The notes: generated by a model not told the origin, from the sequence alone. A DNA stretch of 17,530 nucleotides from Acinetobacter johnsonii CIP 64.6 (GCF_000368045.1 NZ_KB849235.1:577168-594697), one strand, 5' to 3'. Positions 1-8,118 are shown, counted from the first letter of the stretch. Numbers and translations: made by a program.

Positions 1-540
1 TTTCAGAGAAAAAGGTGGTACCGCATTCCACGTCGGATCATTATTTGCGACATATTCCGCATCGTAATTGTACTGATATCTATTTACGAAGTTAAACTTG
101 CTGTTATCATCATTTATATATGATATGTTTTGTGATTCGATAGACTTATCTATATAGTCTTTTGATTGCTTCAATGCGTCATAAGGACTCTTCGTTAAGC
201 TTGTAGCGGAACTACTGGCTTTATACCAAACCCCACCATTAGCAACTTCACCAACATTAACCAAGTCTTTAACAGTATCAGTTGTAAGTTTGGGCATAAT
301 ATTCGCAATGTCTGCATTTGCTTCCGCAAGCGTTGCATAGAACTTACTCGAACCTGATTGAAATTGTCCTAACGCATTATCGACATAAGTTTTATCAGCT
401 TTTGGTGTTACTGCAGCACTCAGTTCAACTTTTGTTGCACCCTCAACACTTAGGTAGCTTAATAATTTTTCTAAAGCAACTTTAAACTTTGCTTGAGTCA
501 CATTCGTACCAATAAATTCAAGAATATTTGGTAAAGGCAT
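1..540 (-). CDS. Tail fibre / tail spike protein, N-terminal part (runs off left edge)
   Basis: An open frame of 180 codons starts at ATG 540 and has no stop before base 1, so the gene is cut by the window edge. The start has a GGGG-type ribosome site about 7 bases upstream. The protein begins MPLPNILEFIGTNVTQ, then a short helical region, then a KADKTYVDNAL segment of the kind that repeats in fibre and spike anchor regions. I recall this start from Acinetobacter prophage tail fibres and spikes. A receptor-binding or capsule-degrading domain would be expected further on, outside the window. There is no signal peptide or membrane segment. It is the last gene of the tail block and follows the DUF2163 hub gene after a terminator-like hairpin. 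The fibre role is inferred from position and N-terminal character; no catalytic domain is visible. Confidence 0.7.
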   Translation of the reverse strand, partial: MPLPNILEFIGTNVTQAKFKVALEKLLSYLSVEGATKVELSAAVTPKADKTYVDNALGQFQSGSSKFYATLAEANADIANIMPKLTTDTVKDLVNVGEVANGGVWYKASSSATSLTKSPYDALKQSKDYIDKSIESQNISYINDDNSKFNFVNRYQYNYDAEYVANNDPTWNAVPPFSLK

Positions 541-554
541 TTTTCTAACCCCAT

Positions 555-577
555 AAAAAAACCCGCATATAGCGGGT
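555..577 (-). terminator. Rho-independent terminator-like hairpin before the fibre gene
   Basis: Read on the minus strand, the stem ACCCGC/GCGGGT (572-577 with 561-566) encloses an ATATA loop and is followed by six T. It lies between the hub gene stop (603) and the fibre start (540), so it would attenuate transcription into the fibre gene unless antiterminated. Confidence 0.6.
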
Positions 578-602
578 ATGGAATGAATGATGTTAAATCT
601 GT

Positions 603-1460
603 TTAAACTGCGGTTTCTGGTACTGGAATAAAAGGCGCACCACGGAAACGAGCGAAATTATCGAAACGGTTTTGGCATGTTTCCAAACGTTTATCACATC
701 CAGGATAAACCTTGATTCGTTGCCCTGCCTTCGGTGCTTCCAACAATGGCAAAGTCAATAACAAAGCACCTGATTCATGCATGCGAATCGTCCGTTTTAG
801 ACCAGCATTGCCACCGTCTAAAAACTCAATTACGCCTTGCGTGAACCAACCCTGTGGCTGATTCACTTGGCATAAAATTCGAGCTGGTGTACTGCCCGCT
901 TCAATTGTCGTTTGCACCATAAAGTTTTGACGCAATAGACCGCATGCACTGTCAAACAGTGTATTCGTGCAACTTGGCTGATACAGATTTCTCGGCATTT
1001 GTACGTTCAATTCATCCAGATCTGATGCAACACTGGCTTGAATTGAATTACGATCTAAGTCAGGCTCAATGATTCGACCTTCAAACAATTTGATGGTGCC
1101 GGCACTGGTGTCCGTTGGTTTATTCATATCCATAAATATGCGCTCTAACTTAAATCGAGCACCATCTAATTGGCCATTATGAAACGCTTGAACGACATTG
1201 ATGCCGTTCCATTCATTATCATCAATACAATCAATGCTGATCGATAAATTATCAACTTCAATACCGAGTGACAGACTAATTCCTTCACGACTGATGATTG
1301 GACCACTCGAACTATATGTTTGACCTGCAACAGTCAAATCAAAGTCATAATTCGTATATCGGAATTCATCACCTTGAACAGTGGTGATGGTGTAGAGATC
1401 CGCCATCACAAACTGATCAGCATCAAGTAACGCAATTAGTTTTGCAGAAGCTGCTCTCAT
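603..1460 (-). CDS. DUF2163 / BR0599-type tail hub protein
   Basis: This 285-residue protein matches the DUF2163 plus phage_BR0599 family, baseplate or tail hub proteins related to gp13 of the Rhodobacter gene transfer agent. The C-terminus has the typical GCDKRLETC ... PFIPVPET pattern (residues 254-283). Four cysteines (C164, C173, C255, C262) are arranged like the iron-sulfur ligands reported for GTA gp13; this is a comparison from memory. The start codon overlaps the stop of the DUF2460 gene by ATGA, so the two are translationally coupled. The order tape measure, DUF2460, DUF2163 is the classic distal-tail order. It probably forms the hub at the tail tip. An NlpC/P60 peptidase and a large receptor-binding hub gene normally follow; here the next gene is a fibre. 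Confidence 0.85.
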   Translation of the reverse strand: MRAASAKLIALLDADQFVMADLYTITTVQGDEFRYTNYDFDLTVAGQTYSSSGPIISREGISLSLGIEVDNLSISIDCIDDNEWNGINVVQAFHNGQLDGARFKLERIFMDMNKPTDTSAGTIKLFEGRIIEPDLDRNSIQASVASDLDELNVQMPRNLYQPSCTNTLFDSACGLLRQNFMVQTTIEAGSTPARILCQVNQPQGWFTQGVIEFLDGGNAGLKRTIRMHESGALLLTLPLLEAPKAGQRIKVYPGCDKRLETCQNRFDNFARFRGAPFIPVPETAV

Positions 1461-2074
1461 ACTTTATTTCCCAAAGATCCGATTAAAGTAACTTCACCTT
1501 TCCATAAACGATAACTAAACAGCGTAAAAGCTTGGCCATCATCAGCAAATCGGCAACGATAATAAAATGTGCCTTTTACTGTTACCTTGTCACCTGCAGC
1601 CAAAGGTGCTGGCAACGTTAAGACTCCATTTTTTGAAACGCCATATTGCATGTCCCACATCCGTGCCTCTAGATCTGTCCACATGGGCTTGTCCAAATCT
1701 TCATCCCACATCAATGGATCTTCTGTTTCAAATGTTTCGGTATTTCCCAATGGCAACTGACCTTTATACAGTTGGAATGAAGTCGTTGTGCCGTCACCAT
1801 TGAAGGTGCATTCATATTCATTGTCCCAAGGCATTTTGAACAGGAACGAATCAAATGCCCCGCGACGAGCAATAAAGAAATCCTCAATTTTTTGAATCTC
1901 TCTTTTTGATTCTCGCAGAATAGGCAATGAGAGCGAGATTTCATATTTCGGCACAGCTTGATAACTCGCTCGAAGCTCCCGACCGTTTACTGATGTCATA
2001 ATTTTGGTATTGAACATCGGCTTTTTTACAAAGTCATACCCGATGCAGACATCGGGGAATAACACATCAGACAT
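1457..2074 (-). CDS. DUF2460 distal tail protein (Dit-like)
   Basis: This 205-residue protein belongs to the DUF2460 family (TIGR02217), the counterpart of GTA gp12 and of distal tail proteins. It links the tail tube to the hub. The family signature is the stretch FFIARRGAFDSFLFK (residues 66-80), followed by a beta-rich second half. Residues 120-145 carry three Met-Trp pairs (W122, W131, W139 as second residues) within acidic sequence, which look like an exposed insertion. It lies 3 bases after the tape measure stop and overlaps the DUF2163 start by ATGA. There is no signal peptide, as expected for a virion component. Confidence 0.85.
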   Translation of the reverse strand: MSDVLFPDVCIGYDFVKKPMFNTKIMTSVNGRELRASYQAVPKYEISLSLPILRESKREIQKIEDFFIARRGAFDSFLFKMPWDNEYECTFNGDGTTTSFQLYKGQLPLGNTETFETEDPLMWDEDLDKPMWTDLEARMWDMQYGVSKNGVLTLPAPLAAGDKVTVKGTFYYRCRFADDGQAFTLFSYRLWKGEVTLIGSLGNKV

Positions 2075-2077
2075 ACT

Positions 2078-5000
2078 TTATCTCCCAAAGTTTCTCGCAT
2101 AGCCCTTCATACTGCCAGCAACATGGCGATTGTGCTTTTTCAATACACGCTCAACACTCTTCCCATCTAAGGCTTGAATGTTATAGATTGGTTGCGCTGG
2201 CTGCTGTGCCACAACTGATTGTGATTCTTCCCGTTGCTGTTTTTCAGATAAGTAACGAGTTAAATCTTTATTCTGCTGTGGATTCAATACACGCTCACCA
2301 CCATCAAGAAGCCATGTGCCTTCTTTTGGAATGTTGTCGATACCGTTGTGGGCCATACCCACCGGATTGAATGAAACCGAACCGATTGTTGCTGCTTGTG
2401 CCAATTGCAATGCAACTGCGGCACCTGCTGCCACTGGAGCCATAACCCAACCTACATATGGAATCTGAGACACGGAGGCATAGACATTGGAAAATGTTGT
2501 CGGTGCGTTCATCATGACTTGAGCAATCGCCATTGCTTTTTGCATTGCAAACATAGCTTGATATGCTTTCGAGTTTTCACCCAAAACCTGTGCCATGACA
2601 CCAGCTGCACCTGACACGTAACTTTGCCCGAATTGTAGTTGCATGTTCACCTTTGCTTGCTGGTAATCACGCTCACTATTCAGCATGTCTTGATGATATT
2701 GCTCTTGAGAGACAATTCCCCATTCATAAGCCGCTTGAATTGCGCTATTTCTAGCTGCCAGCGCATCCTCCAACTCAGTATCTACACCTGTTGCACTGTA
2801 GTAATCCTGAAGCGCTGCATCCCGATCTTCACCTTCATCTCGATATGATTGAACTGTTAAAGCCTCTTTCATCTCAGGCGAATAACTAGCAGTGTTTAGA
2901 ATTTCTTCTCTAACTAATGCGTAGTAATCACGAGCATAATCTGCGGCAGACATCCAAGTTTTTTTAACTTCAAGCATCTGTTTCTGTTGAGAAATTTGTA
3001 AAGCAGATAGCTCCATAACACGCTGCTTTTCAATATGAGCCGATGCTTCGGTGTATGCCCCAATAGTCAAGCTAATATCAAGTTTCAAATCGCGCTGTCG
3101 GCGGGCATAACTTTCATTAAGCAACTGCTCTTCAGACTTGGTGTAATCAGAAAAACTGGATAATTTATCAATTTGCGCAGCGTCAGCAATTTGAATATCA
3201 ATATCAGCACGGCGCTGGTACTCCGCAATCAGTTTTTTAGACTCAGACTCTGGAAAACCAGCCTCCTCAATACTTTTAATATCTTGTGCCAGCTTGGTGT
3301 TAATGCGAACTTTCTCTGTAGCTACAGCATTGGCAAGGTCTAATTGTTTGGCAGCTTGCTCTTTTTCACGTCTTTCACGCTCAATTGAGAATTTTTCCTG
3401 CTCTTTAAGCCAGTCATCATAAGAATAACCCTCTGTGAATGAAACTCCACTTGCACCACCCATGAAGCCCATCACCTTACCTGAATACTCACGAGTCTCT
3501 CTAGGCATTGGGTAATTTGGGAAGTAGCCCTTTTGAAATTTATTATTGCCCAGTGGTTTCATGCCAGAACCATATTTTAAATAGTTCTGCATATTTCCTT
3601 CGCCCCAGTTGTAAGCTCTAAGCGCATTTTCAAGATCACCATCAAACATCTTTAACAAGTCTTTTAGATAATTTGATGCTCCGCGATAACTAGACTCTAC
3701 GCTTTTAATATCAACTTTATAGCGATCTGCTGTTGCAGGCATGAATTGCATTGGCCCACCAGCTCCAGCCCTACTGGTAGCGCTGTTGCTTTTAGGGGAT
3801 TCAACCATGTTTACAGCAGATAATAATCCTTTAGGTAAATTTTTTGCCGCCTCTAAATCCTCCGCATTAGCTCTAGCCGCATTAGATGCAACTAAAGCAT
3901 TCACCTTCATTGCATCGCCCTGTGCTTCAATAAGTTTCTTGTTTCTCTCCTCAATTTTTGCACGCTCTTCAAGAGTTTTATTTAACCCAATCTCAGAGTT
4001 ATAGCGAGCTAATACCGATTTTCTAACATCCTCGCTAAGCATTTTCGATGTTCCGAGAATTCCTTGTGCCTTACGTGCCTCATAGAAATAATTAGCTAGT
4101 TTAGGGTCAGCTCCTCTTCCAATCATGGCATTCAAAGAAGTGTTTTTTAAAAATTCTTCATTATTGGTGCTGAGGAGTTTTTTTATTTCCTCACTAAGTC
4201 CTGCTACTTCTACAGCTTGCTCTTTAGCCTTTTGGGTAGTGCTCCCCATGGAGTTTGCTAAAGCATCTTGTGCTGTTTCAGCCTCATTAAACTTGTTCTT
4301 TGCCTTAACATACCCACCTACCAATCCACGAACCTTACTGAGCTGAGAATCAGTTAAAATATTCACATTTTTAACAGCTTCGTAATACTCGTTACTGCTG
4401 ATTCGCCCCTGTGATAGTTCGCTATTTAATTTCATAAAAGTTGCTATTTTTTCATCAGAAATTGGTAAAGCTTCCATGAAGGAATATAAGTCAGATGATG
4501 CTACTCGATATTTAAGCCCCAAGTCTTCAACTTGATCCGCTAAAGCCTTTGTTTCATTGTCACGCTGAAGAGTATTTAACTCTCTATATTTAACAACCAA
4601 ATCAGCAACCGATTTTCCCTGTATATCAATCGAAGCGGTGGCTTTCTCAGCGCCATCTTTCATTAGTAGGTAGCCTGCGGCCACACTGGCCATTGTTATT
4701 CCTAGGCCAACCGGTCCCCCTAAAACACCCAACAATCCAGAACCCGCAAACATGGTTGCTTTAGCAGCAGCTGCTTGCTGATACGCAGCTCGCGCATTTG
4801 TCATCATTGCTGCTGTCTGTGCATTAGTCACACCCATTGCGCGAACCATTGCTGCTGTAGCGGCTAAATTTGACTTAGCAACTTCATAATCTGCTAAGGT
4901 TTTTGCACGTGTAGAAGCGATATTGCTGATTTTTGCAACCGTATCTGTAACAATCCCCTTTGTTGCGATTGCTAGAGTTGGAATATAAGAACCTGCAAGG

Positions 5001-5809
5001 TATGCACCTGCAATCATTGTCACATTAGTTAGCGCATCCATATTATCAATGGTCGCTTGTATTGCAGGCATAGAGCCATTGATTAATGTGTTTTTAGCAC
5101 CTTCCCACTGTAAGTTTAAAAGCTGAACGTTTTCTTTAGCCAAAGCAAGATTTGCAATCATCTCATCAGACATAAGCGCGTTCATGCGCTCCGCAGCATC
5201 ACCCCATTTTTGAAAGCCTTCACCGCCATTTTTAAGAAGTGGAATCAACATAGAAGCATCATTAGCAAGCTGCTCCATGTAGGTGACTTGCTCCGCATGA
5301 CTTAAATTCGCTTTCTGCAAGCCATTGTAATAAGCCTGCAACGCTTCAGGGCCACTTAAATTCTTAAATTGAGCTGCTGTTACACCAATTTTAGGCGCAA
5401 TTCTCTCAAAGAAATCCATCATCTCGCCTTCACCGCGAGACACTTCACCCAAGCGGTCTAAAACATCTTTATTGACGTCGGCGAATTTCTCCATGCTAAA
5501 CCCTGCCGTTTCAGCACCTTTAGCAAAATACTGAAAATCCCGTGTAGAACTATTGGCAAGCTGTGAGAATTTCTTAATTTCATTACCAGCATTCATGGTT
5601 TGGTTGGCAAATGAAACAACACCACCAACAGAGATACCTGCAACAGCCACACCCAGTGCTTTCGCTGCAACACTAGCAATACCAAAACTGTCTGCAATAT
5701 TATTGCTTGCGTTCTTTGCATGGCGTTCTGCCTTAGTCATAGGCTCAGTAAAATTGCCAATTTTTGCGACTAAATCAAGGGTTAGTCTACCCAGTGAAGC
5801 TGTTGCCAT
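2078..5809 (-). CDS. Tail tape measure protein with internal lytic transglycosylase domain
   Basis: At 1243 residues this is by far the largest gene, placed between the tail chaperones and the distal-tail genes, as tape measures are. It has long helical, alanine-rich stretches and a glycine-rich hydrophobic segment (about 352-383). A soluble lytic transglycosylase (SLT-like) domain spans about 657-785, with VES (catalytic Glu candidate E670), GGPMQFMPATA (684-694) and an AYNWGEGN motif (732-739). The C-terminus carries GMAHNGIDNIPKEGTWLLD (from 1151) and GERVLNP, usual at the end of lambda-like tape measures. It fixes tail length and is ejected ahead of the DNA; the transglycosylase would open peptidoglycan during entry. 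Ribosome site GAGGA sits 6 bases before the ATG. At roughly 0.15 nm per residue a tail near 185 nm is expected; that figure is an inference. Confidence 0.95.
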   Translation of the reverse strand: MATASLGRLTLDLVAKIGNFTEPMTKAERHAKNASNNIADSFGIASVAAKALGVAVAGISVGGVVSFANQTMNAGNEIKKFSQLANSSTRDFQYFAKGAETAGFSMEKFADVNKDVLDRLGEVSRGEGEMMDFFERIAPKIGVTAAQFKNLSGPEALQAYYNGLQKANLSHAEQVTYMEQLANDASMLIPLLKNGGEGFQKWGDAAERMNALMSDEMIANLALAKENVQLLNLQWEGAKNTLINGSMPAIQATIDNMDALTNVTMIAGAYLAGSYIPTLAIATKGIVTDTVAKISNIASTRAKTLADYEVAKSNLAATAAMVRAMGVTNAQTAAMMTNARAAYQQAAAAKATMFAGSGLLGVLGGPVGLGITMASVAAGYLLMKDGAEKATASIDIQGKSVADLVVKYRELNTLQRDNETKALADQVEDLGLKYRVASSDLYSFMEALPISDEKIATFMKLNSELSQGRISSNEYYEAVKNVNILTDSQLSKVRGLVGGYVKAKNKFNEAETAQDALANSMGSTTQKAKEQAVEVAGLSEEIKKLLSTNNEEFLKNTSLNAMIGRGADPKLANYFYEARKAQGILGTSKMLSEDVRKSVLARYNSEIGLNKTLEERAKIEERNKKLIEAQGDAMKVNALVASNAARANAEDLEAAKNLPKGLLSAVNMVESPKSNSATSRAGAGGPMQFMPATADRYKVDIKSVESSYRGASNYLKDLLKMFDGDLENALRAYNWGEGNMQNYLKYGSGMKPLGNNKFQKGYFPNYPMPRETREYSGKVMGFMGGASGVSFTEGYSYDDWLKEQEKFSIERERREKEQAAKQLDLANAVATEKVRINTKLAQDIKSIEEAGFPESESKKLIAEYQRRADIDIQIADAAQIDKLSSFSDYTKSEEQLLNESYARRQRDLKLDISLTIGAYTEASAHIEKQRVMELSALQISQQKQMLEVKKTWMSAADYARDYYALVREEILNTASYSPEMKEALTVQSYRDEGEDRDAALQDYYSATGVDTELEDALAARNSAIQAAYEWGIVSQEQYHQDMLNSERDYQQAKVNMQLQFGQSYVSGAAGVMAQVLGENSKAYQAMFAMQKAMAIAQVMMNAPTTFSNVYASVSQIPYVGWVMAPVAAGAAVALQLAQAATIGSVSFNPVGMAHNGIDNIPKEGTWLLDGGERVLNPQQNKDLTRYLSEKQQREESQSVVAQQPAQPIYNIQALDGKSVERVLKKHNRHVAGSMKGYARNFGR

Positions 5810-5825
5810 AACTTTTCCTCAGGCG

Positions 5826-5849
5826 AAAAAAAAGCGCCCTTGGGCGCTT
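5826..5849 (-). terminator. Rho-independent terminator between lipoprotein and tape measure
   Basis: On the minus strand AAGCGCCC (5849-5842) pairs with GGGCGCTT (5839-5832) around a very tight loop, followed by an eight-T tract. It closes the downstream side of the lipoprotein insert and precedes the tape measure ribosome site by a few bases. Confidence 0.75.
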
Positions 5850-5955
5850 ATGCATTAAATATTATGTTCGCAAAAAGATTTGATTGAAAACCCAGTGATT
5901 AGAAGCTATGGGATTTAAATTTTTCATGGTAAAACCCATCAGAATAATTTAGATT

Positions 5956-6750
5956 TCAAAAATTCCCCCAACCACAATCATTCTGCTGCTGCCTCATTCC
6001 CTCTTTTAATTTAATCAAATCATATTCTTGAAGAGATAAATCACCACCACTTGCTTTAAAAAAGATTTTTAATTTATCAGATGATTTAATTAGCTTATTT
6101 AATTCTTGATTAACTCCAAACTCCTGCCAATCTTCTCGACTATTCACCTTAATTAACCTAAGCTCTTTAGTCTTATTTGTCTCGACAGCAACATATCCAT
6201 CATTTTCATGAGATAAATTTCTCTGAGACCATAAAGTTACTGTTGTTCCACCATCCTCGCACCCTATTCTTAAGATTGGATATATGTACTTGAAGTTCTC
6301 ACCAAATGTTAAACTTGATGGGGTTGCTGTAGCATGTTTATCTGAAAAACTATATTCTGCCTTTTTATATTTTGGTTCTGGAACCTTGAACTTTGGTGGT
6401 ATTAATTCCCCTTTCTCATTAAACTCAGGTTCTTTATTGCAAACCTCCGACCAAGCAATTGCAAACTGCTGGTTCGCAATATTATTTTCATTTTCAAAAA
6501 GAACGGTTTTTGGGTCTATAACAATATATCTAACCTTTCCAACATATCCACCCATTCTATTTTTAGAATTAACCTCTCCACAAAAGCCTTTTTGATTAGT
6601 AAATTCAGCCGACGTAGGGTCTATTAAATCCAACTTAACAACTTTTTCAGAAAAACTGCTAACAGCTAAATCTTTTTTGGCCTTTTTTTCCTCTTGGCTT
6701 TCACATCCCATAATCAAGAAAACAAAGGACAATAAAATTATTTTCTTCAC
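5956..6750 (-). CDS. Phage-encoded lipoprotein (moron; possible superinfection exclusion)
   Basis: This 264-residue protein starts at GTG (6748-6750), with GGGG about 10 bases upstream. It opens with a lipoprotein signal peptide (MKKIILLSFVFLIMGC), lipidated at C16; Glu at +2 predicts the outer membrane. Residues 40-80 carry an IDPTSAEF ... FCGEVNSKNRMGGYVGK segment that I recall from small Acinetobacter lipoproteins. The rest, with a C162/C259-like pair of late cysteines, is unrecognised. It sits inside the tail operon between the GT chaperone and tape measure genes, flanked by terminators (6803-6825 and 5826-5849). This is the arrangement of a moron expressed from the prophage. HK97 carries its superinfection-exclusion gene gp15 at the same place, so cell-surface exclusion is a reasonable guess. 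A host-envelope effect is the alternative. No catalytic motif is seen. Confidence 0.8.
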   Translation of the reverse strand: MKKIILLSFVFLIMGCESQEEKKAKKDLAVSSFSEKVVKLDLIDPTSAEFTNQKGFCGEVNSKNRMGGYVGKVRYIVIDPKTVLFENENNIANQQFAIAWSEVCNKEPEFNEKGELIPPKFKVPEPKYKKAEYSFSDKHATATPSSLTFGENFKYIYPILRIGCEDGGTTVTLWSQRNLSHENDGYVAVETNKTKELRLIKVNSREDWQEFGVNQELNKLIKSSDKLKIFFKASGGDLSLQEYDLIKLKEGMRQQQNDCGWGNF

Positions 6751-6802
6751 TTCACACTTACCCCAAATTTATAATTTAGAACAAGATACTAATTTTTAGA
6801 GC

Positions 6803-6825
6803 AAAAAGAAACCTCCCGAAGGAGG
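6803..6825 (-). terminator. Terminator after tail chaperone GT
   Basis: The minus-strand hairpin CCTCC-TTCG-GGAGG (6825-6812) has a stable TTCG tetraloop and a T-rich tail. It starts one base past the GT stop codon and separates the tail chaperones from the lipoprotein gene. Confidence 0.7.
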
Positions 6826-6826
6826 A

Positions 6827-7587
6827 TTACTTAACTGCGGACAGGCCCTTTTCAAGCATCTCATCAACACTGTATTCAACTTCTTCAGGCTCCTTCTCAT
6901 GTGGCATAAAGGAATACGCACTCACATTTTCAGCGCCTTTAGAAGCTAGATATGCCGCCATAAGATTACCAAACCCCTGTTCAATTCTTCTTCCAAAAAA
7001 GAAAGGGCCATACTTTTTACGGTAGGCCCTCCACATTGGCAGTTCAGAAATGCTTATGGTGTTTTTTGCTTCTTGGATTGTTCTTCCACCGATTCCGTTG
7101 AGGACGAGCTCGCACCAGAACTCGTTTTCGTCGAACTCTTCTTCAGTGACTTTCCCGTAAAATTATTAACCTTATTTGCGGCTTCATAGATTGCGTTAAT
7201 AAAGCTAGGGTCTGACGTGTAAACTTCTCGAATCGATTCAAAGAAAGGCGTGCCTTTTTCATCTTCACAAATGGAACCAACCAAACGAGATGCCACCAAC
7301 TGCTTTCCATCAATCCCTTTTAATTCAGGATTCTCTGGATCTTTCACAACATCCCATTCAAAAGCCTTGGACACCTCTTGTTGAGCTTCAAATGTTAGAC
7401 GCTTAATGAAAACCTGCCCGTCAAGTTCAAGAAATTCATCAATTTGAATTTCTTGCTTACCCACAAGTTCTTTAAGCTCATCAATGTTCTGCTCAGTGAC
7501 AAGAACGGACCACTTAACAATCTGTTCAACAGGTGCTGAGCTTTGAGTTACTTTGCGCAACTTTTTAAGATTTAATGTCTTAGCCAT
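6827..7587 (-). CDS. Tail assembly chaperone GT, made by -1 frameshift
   Basis: Ribosomes that slip one base back at G GGA AAG (7156-7150) leave the G frame after residue 146 and continue in the -1 frame to the stop at 6827. This adds 107 residues and gives a 253-residue fusion. The new frame is open across the whole overlap and reads as real protein (VTEEEFDENEFW ... ISELPMWRAYRKKYGP). The MWRAYRKKYG stretch is typical of the T part of siphophage tail chaperones. The T part alone has an ATG at 7036 but no convincing ribosome site, which favours the fusion. G and GT coat the tape measure during tube assembly; T recruits tube subunits. Both are absent from finished virions in lambda. A possible stem (ACGAG/CTCGT) lies downstream of the slip site. 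Confidence 0.85.
7054..7587 (-). CDS. Tail assembly chaperone G
   Basis: This is the unshifted product, 177 residues, beginning MAKTLNLKKLRKV. It comes between the tail tube and tape measure genes, the standard place for gpG-type chaperones. The body (about 20-140) is a mixed alpha/beta domain with DPENPELKGIDGKQ and a DPSFINAIYEAANKV segment I recall from Acinetobacter phage chaperones. After the slip site (residue 146) the zero frame becomes a low-complexity Ser/Thr/Lys tail (KKSSTKTSSGASSSSTES), as expected for sequence constrained by another frame. It is made in excess over GT. The start is 9 bases past the tail tube stop. Confidence 0.9.
   Translation of the reverse strand: MAKTLNLKKLRKVTQSSAPVEQIVKWSVLVTEQNIDELKELVGKQEIQIDEFLELDGQVFIKRLTFEAQQEVSKAFEWDVVKDPENPELKGIDGKQLVASRLVGSICEDEKGTPFFESIREVYTSDPSFINAIYEAANKVNNFTGKSLKKSSTKTSSGASSSSTESVEEQSKKQKTP
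7150..7156 (-). other. Programmed -1 ribosomal frameshift site G GGA AAG
   Basis: On the minus strand the heptamer GGGAAAG sits in the correct X XXY YYZ phase of the G gene (ACG GGA AAG TCA). It is the same heptamer as in lambda G/GT. The -1 frame is then open to 6827. Confidence 0.85.
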
Positions 7588-7596
7588 AACCTACCC

Positions 7597-8067
7597 TTAA
7601 GGAATTGTGCGCATTGTTTCATTGATGCGTGAGGTACGTTTCAATGGGTAGTTATAACCAACAAACTGCCCTTTTTCGAATGTACGTTCAGGTGCTTTTA
7701 AATAACCCTCAAACACCCACCATGCACGATCAGGTGGCAAGGCTAAAACACCACCTGTCATTGTAGGTGGCGCGTCAGAGTGGCTTGAACCCAAATACCA
7801 CATAACTTTTTTACGTGGATCAGTTTTGGACAACGCAAGAATCTTTAAGTGCGATTCATTTTCATCATCAAAATCTGTGCCGAGCGTACCTTCCCCTGGT
7901 GTCATTTTGCCTGGGTCAAAGTTATCATCTGCATCGTCAAGGCATGTCACATCAATATCTTCTTCGGTGTCATTACCGAGCGTTAAGTTTTTTGCACATT
8001 GCACAGCGATAACCTCATCACCATCCACATAGTACAACTGTGATTTTTGAACTTTAATACGCGCCAT
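7597..8067 (-). CDS. Major tail tube protein
   Basis: This 156-residue protein comes just before the tail chaperone genes, where siphophage tube proteins lie. The small beta-rich sequence (VQKSQLYYVDGDEVIAVQCAK at the start, then acidic loops around DDADDNFDPGKMTPGEG) fits the lambda gpV / HK97 tube fold, without a separate Ig-like domain. It polymerises into the hexameric-ring tube around the tape measure. Ribosome site GAGGAG lies 9 bases before the ATG, with a 12-base palindrome between them (8068-8079). A terminator-like hairpin lies just upstream (8096-8118), so this highly expressed gene depends on read-through or on a promoter I could not find. Confidence 0.85.
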   Translation of the reverse strand: MARIKVQKSQLYYVDGDEVIAVQCAKNLTLGNDTEEDIDVTCLDDADDNFDPGKMTPGEGTLGTDFDDENESHLKILALSKTDPRKKVMWYLGSSHSDAPPTMTGGVLALPPDRAWWVFEGYLKAPERTFEKGQFVGYNYPLKRTSRINETMRTIP

Positions 8068-8095
8068 GAGTAGCTACTCCTCAATTTTTTGGCAT

Positions 8096-8118
8096 AAAAA
8101 AGCGCCCTTTCGGACGCT
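8096..8118 (-). terminator. Terminator between small membrane protein and tail tube gene
   Basis: On the minus strand AGCGTCC-GAAA-GGGCGCT (one T-G wobble) forms a seven-pair stem with a GAAA loop, followed by six T. It lies 17 bases after the stop of the small membrane protein gene. Confidence 0.75.

Noticed and set aside
5850..5955. 21-codon frame in the gap before the tape measure
   Set aside because: Too short, with no ribosome site and no recognisable features.
7037..7053. Separate T gene starting at 7036
   Set aside because: No good ribosome site, and the frame is open upstream to the slippery heptamer, so it is the tail of GT.
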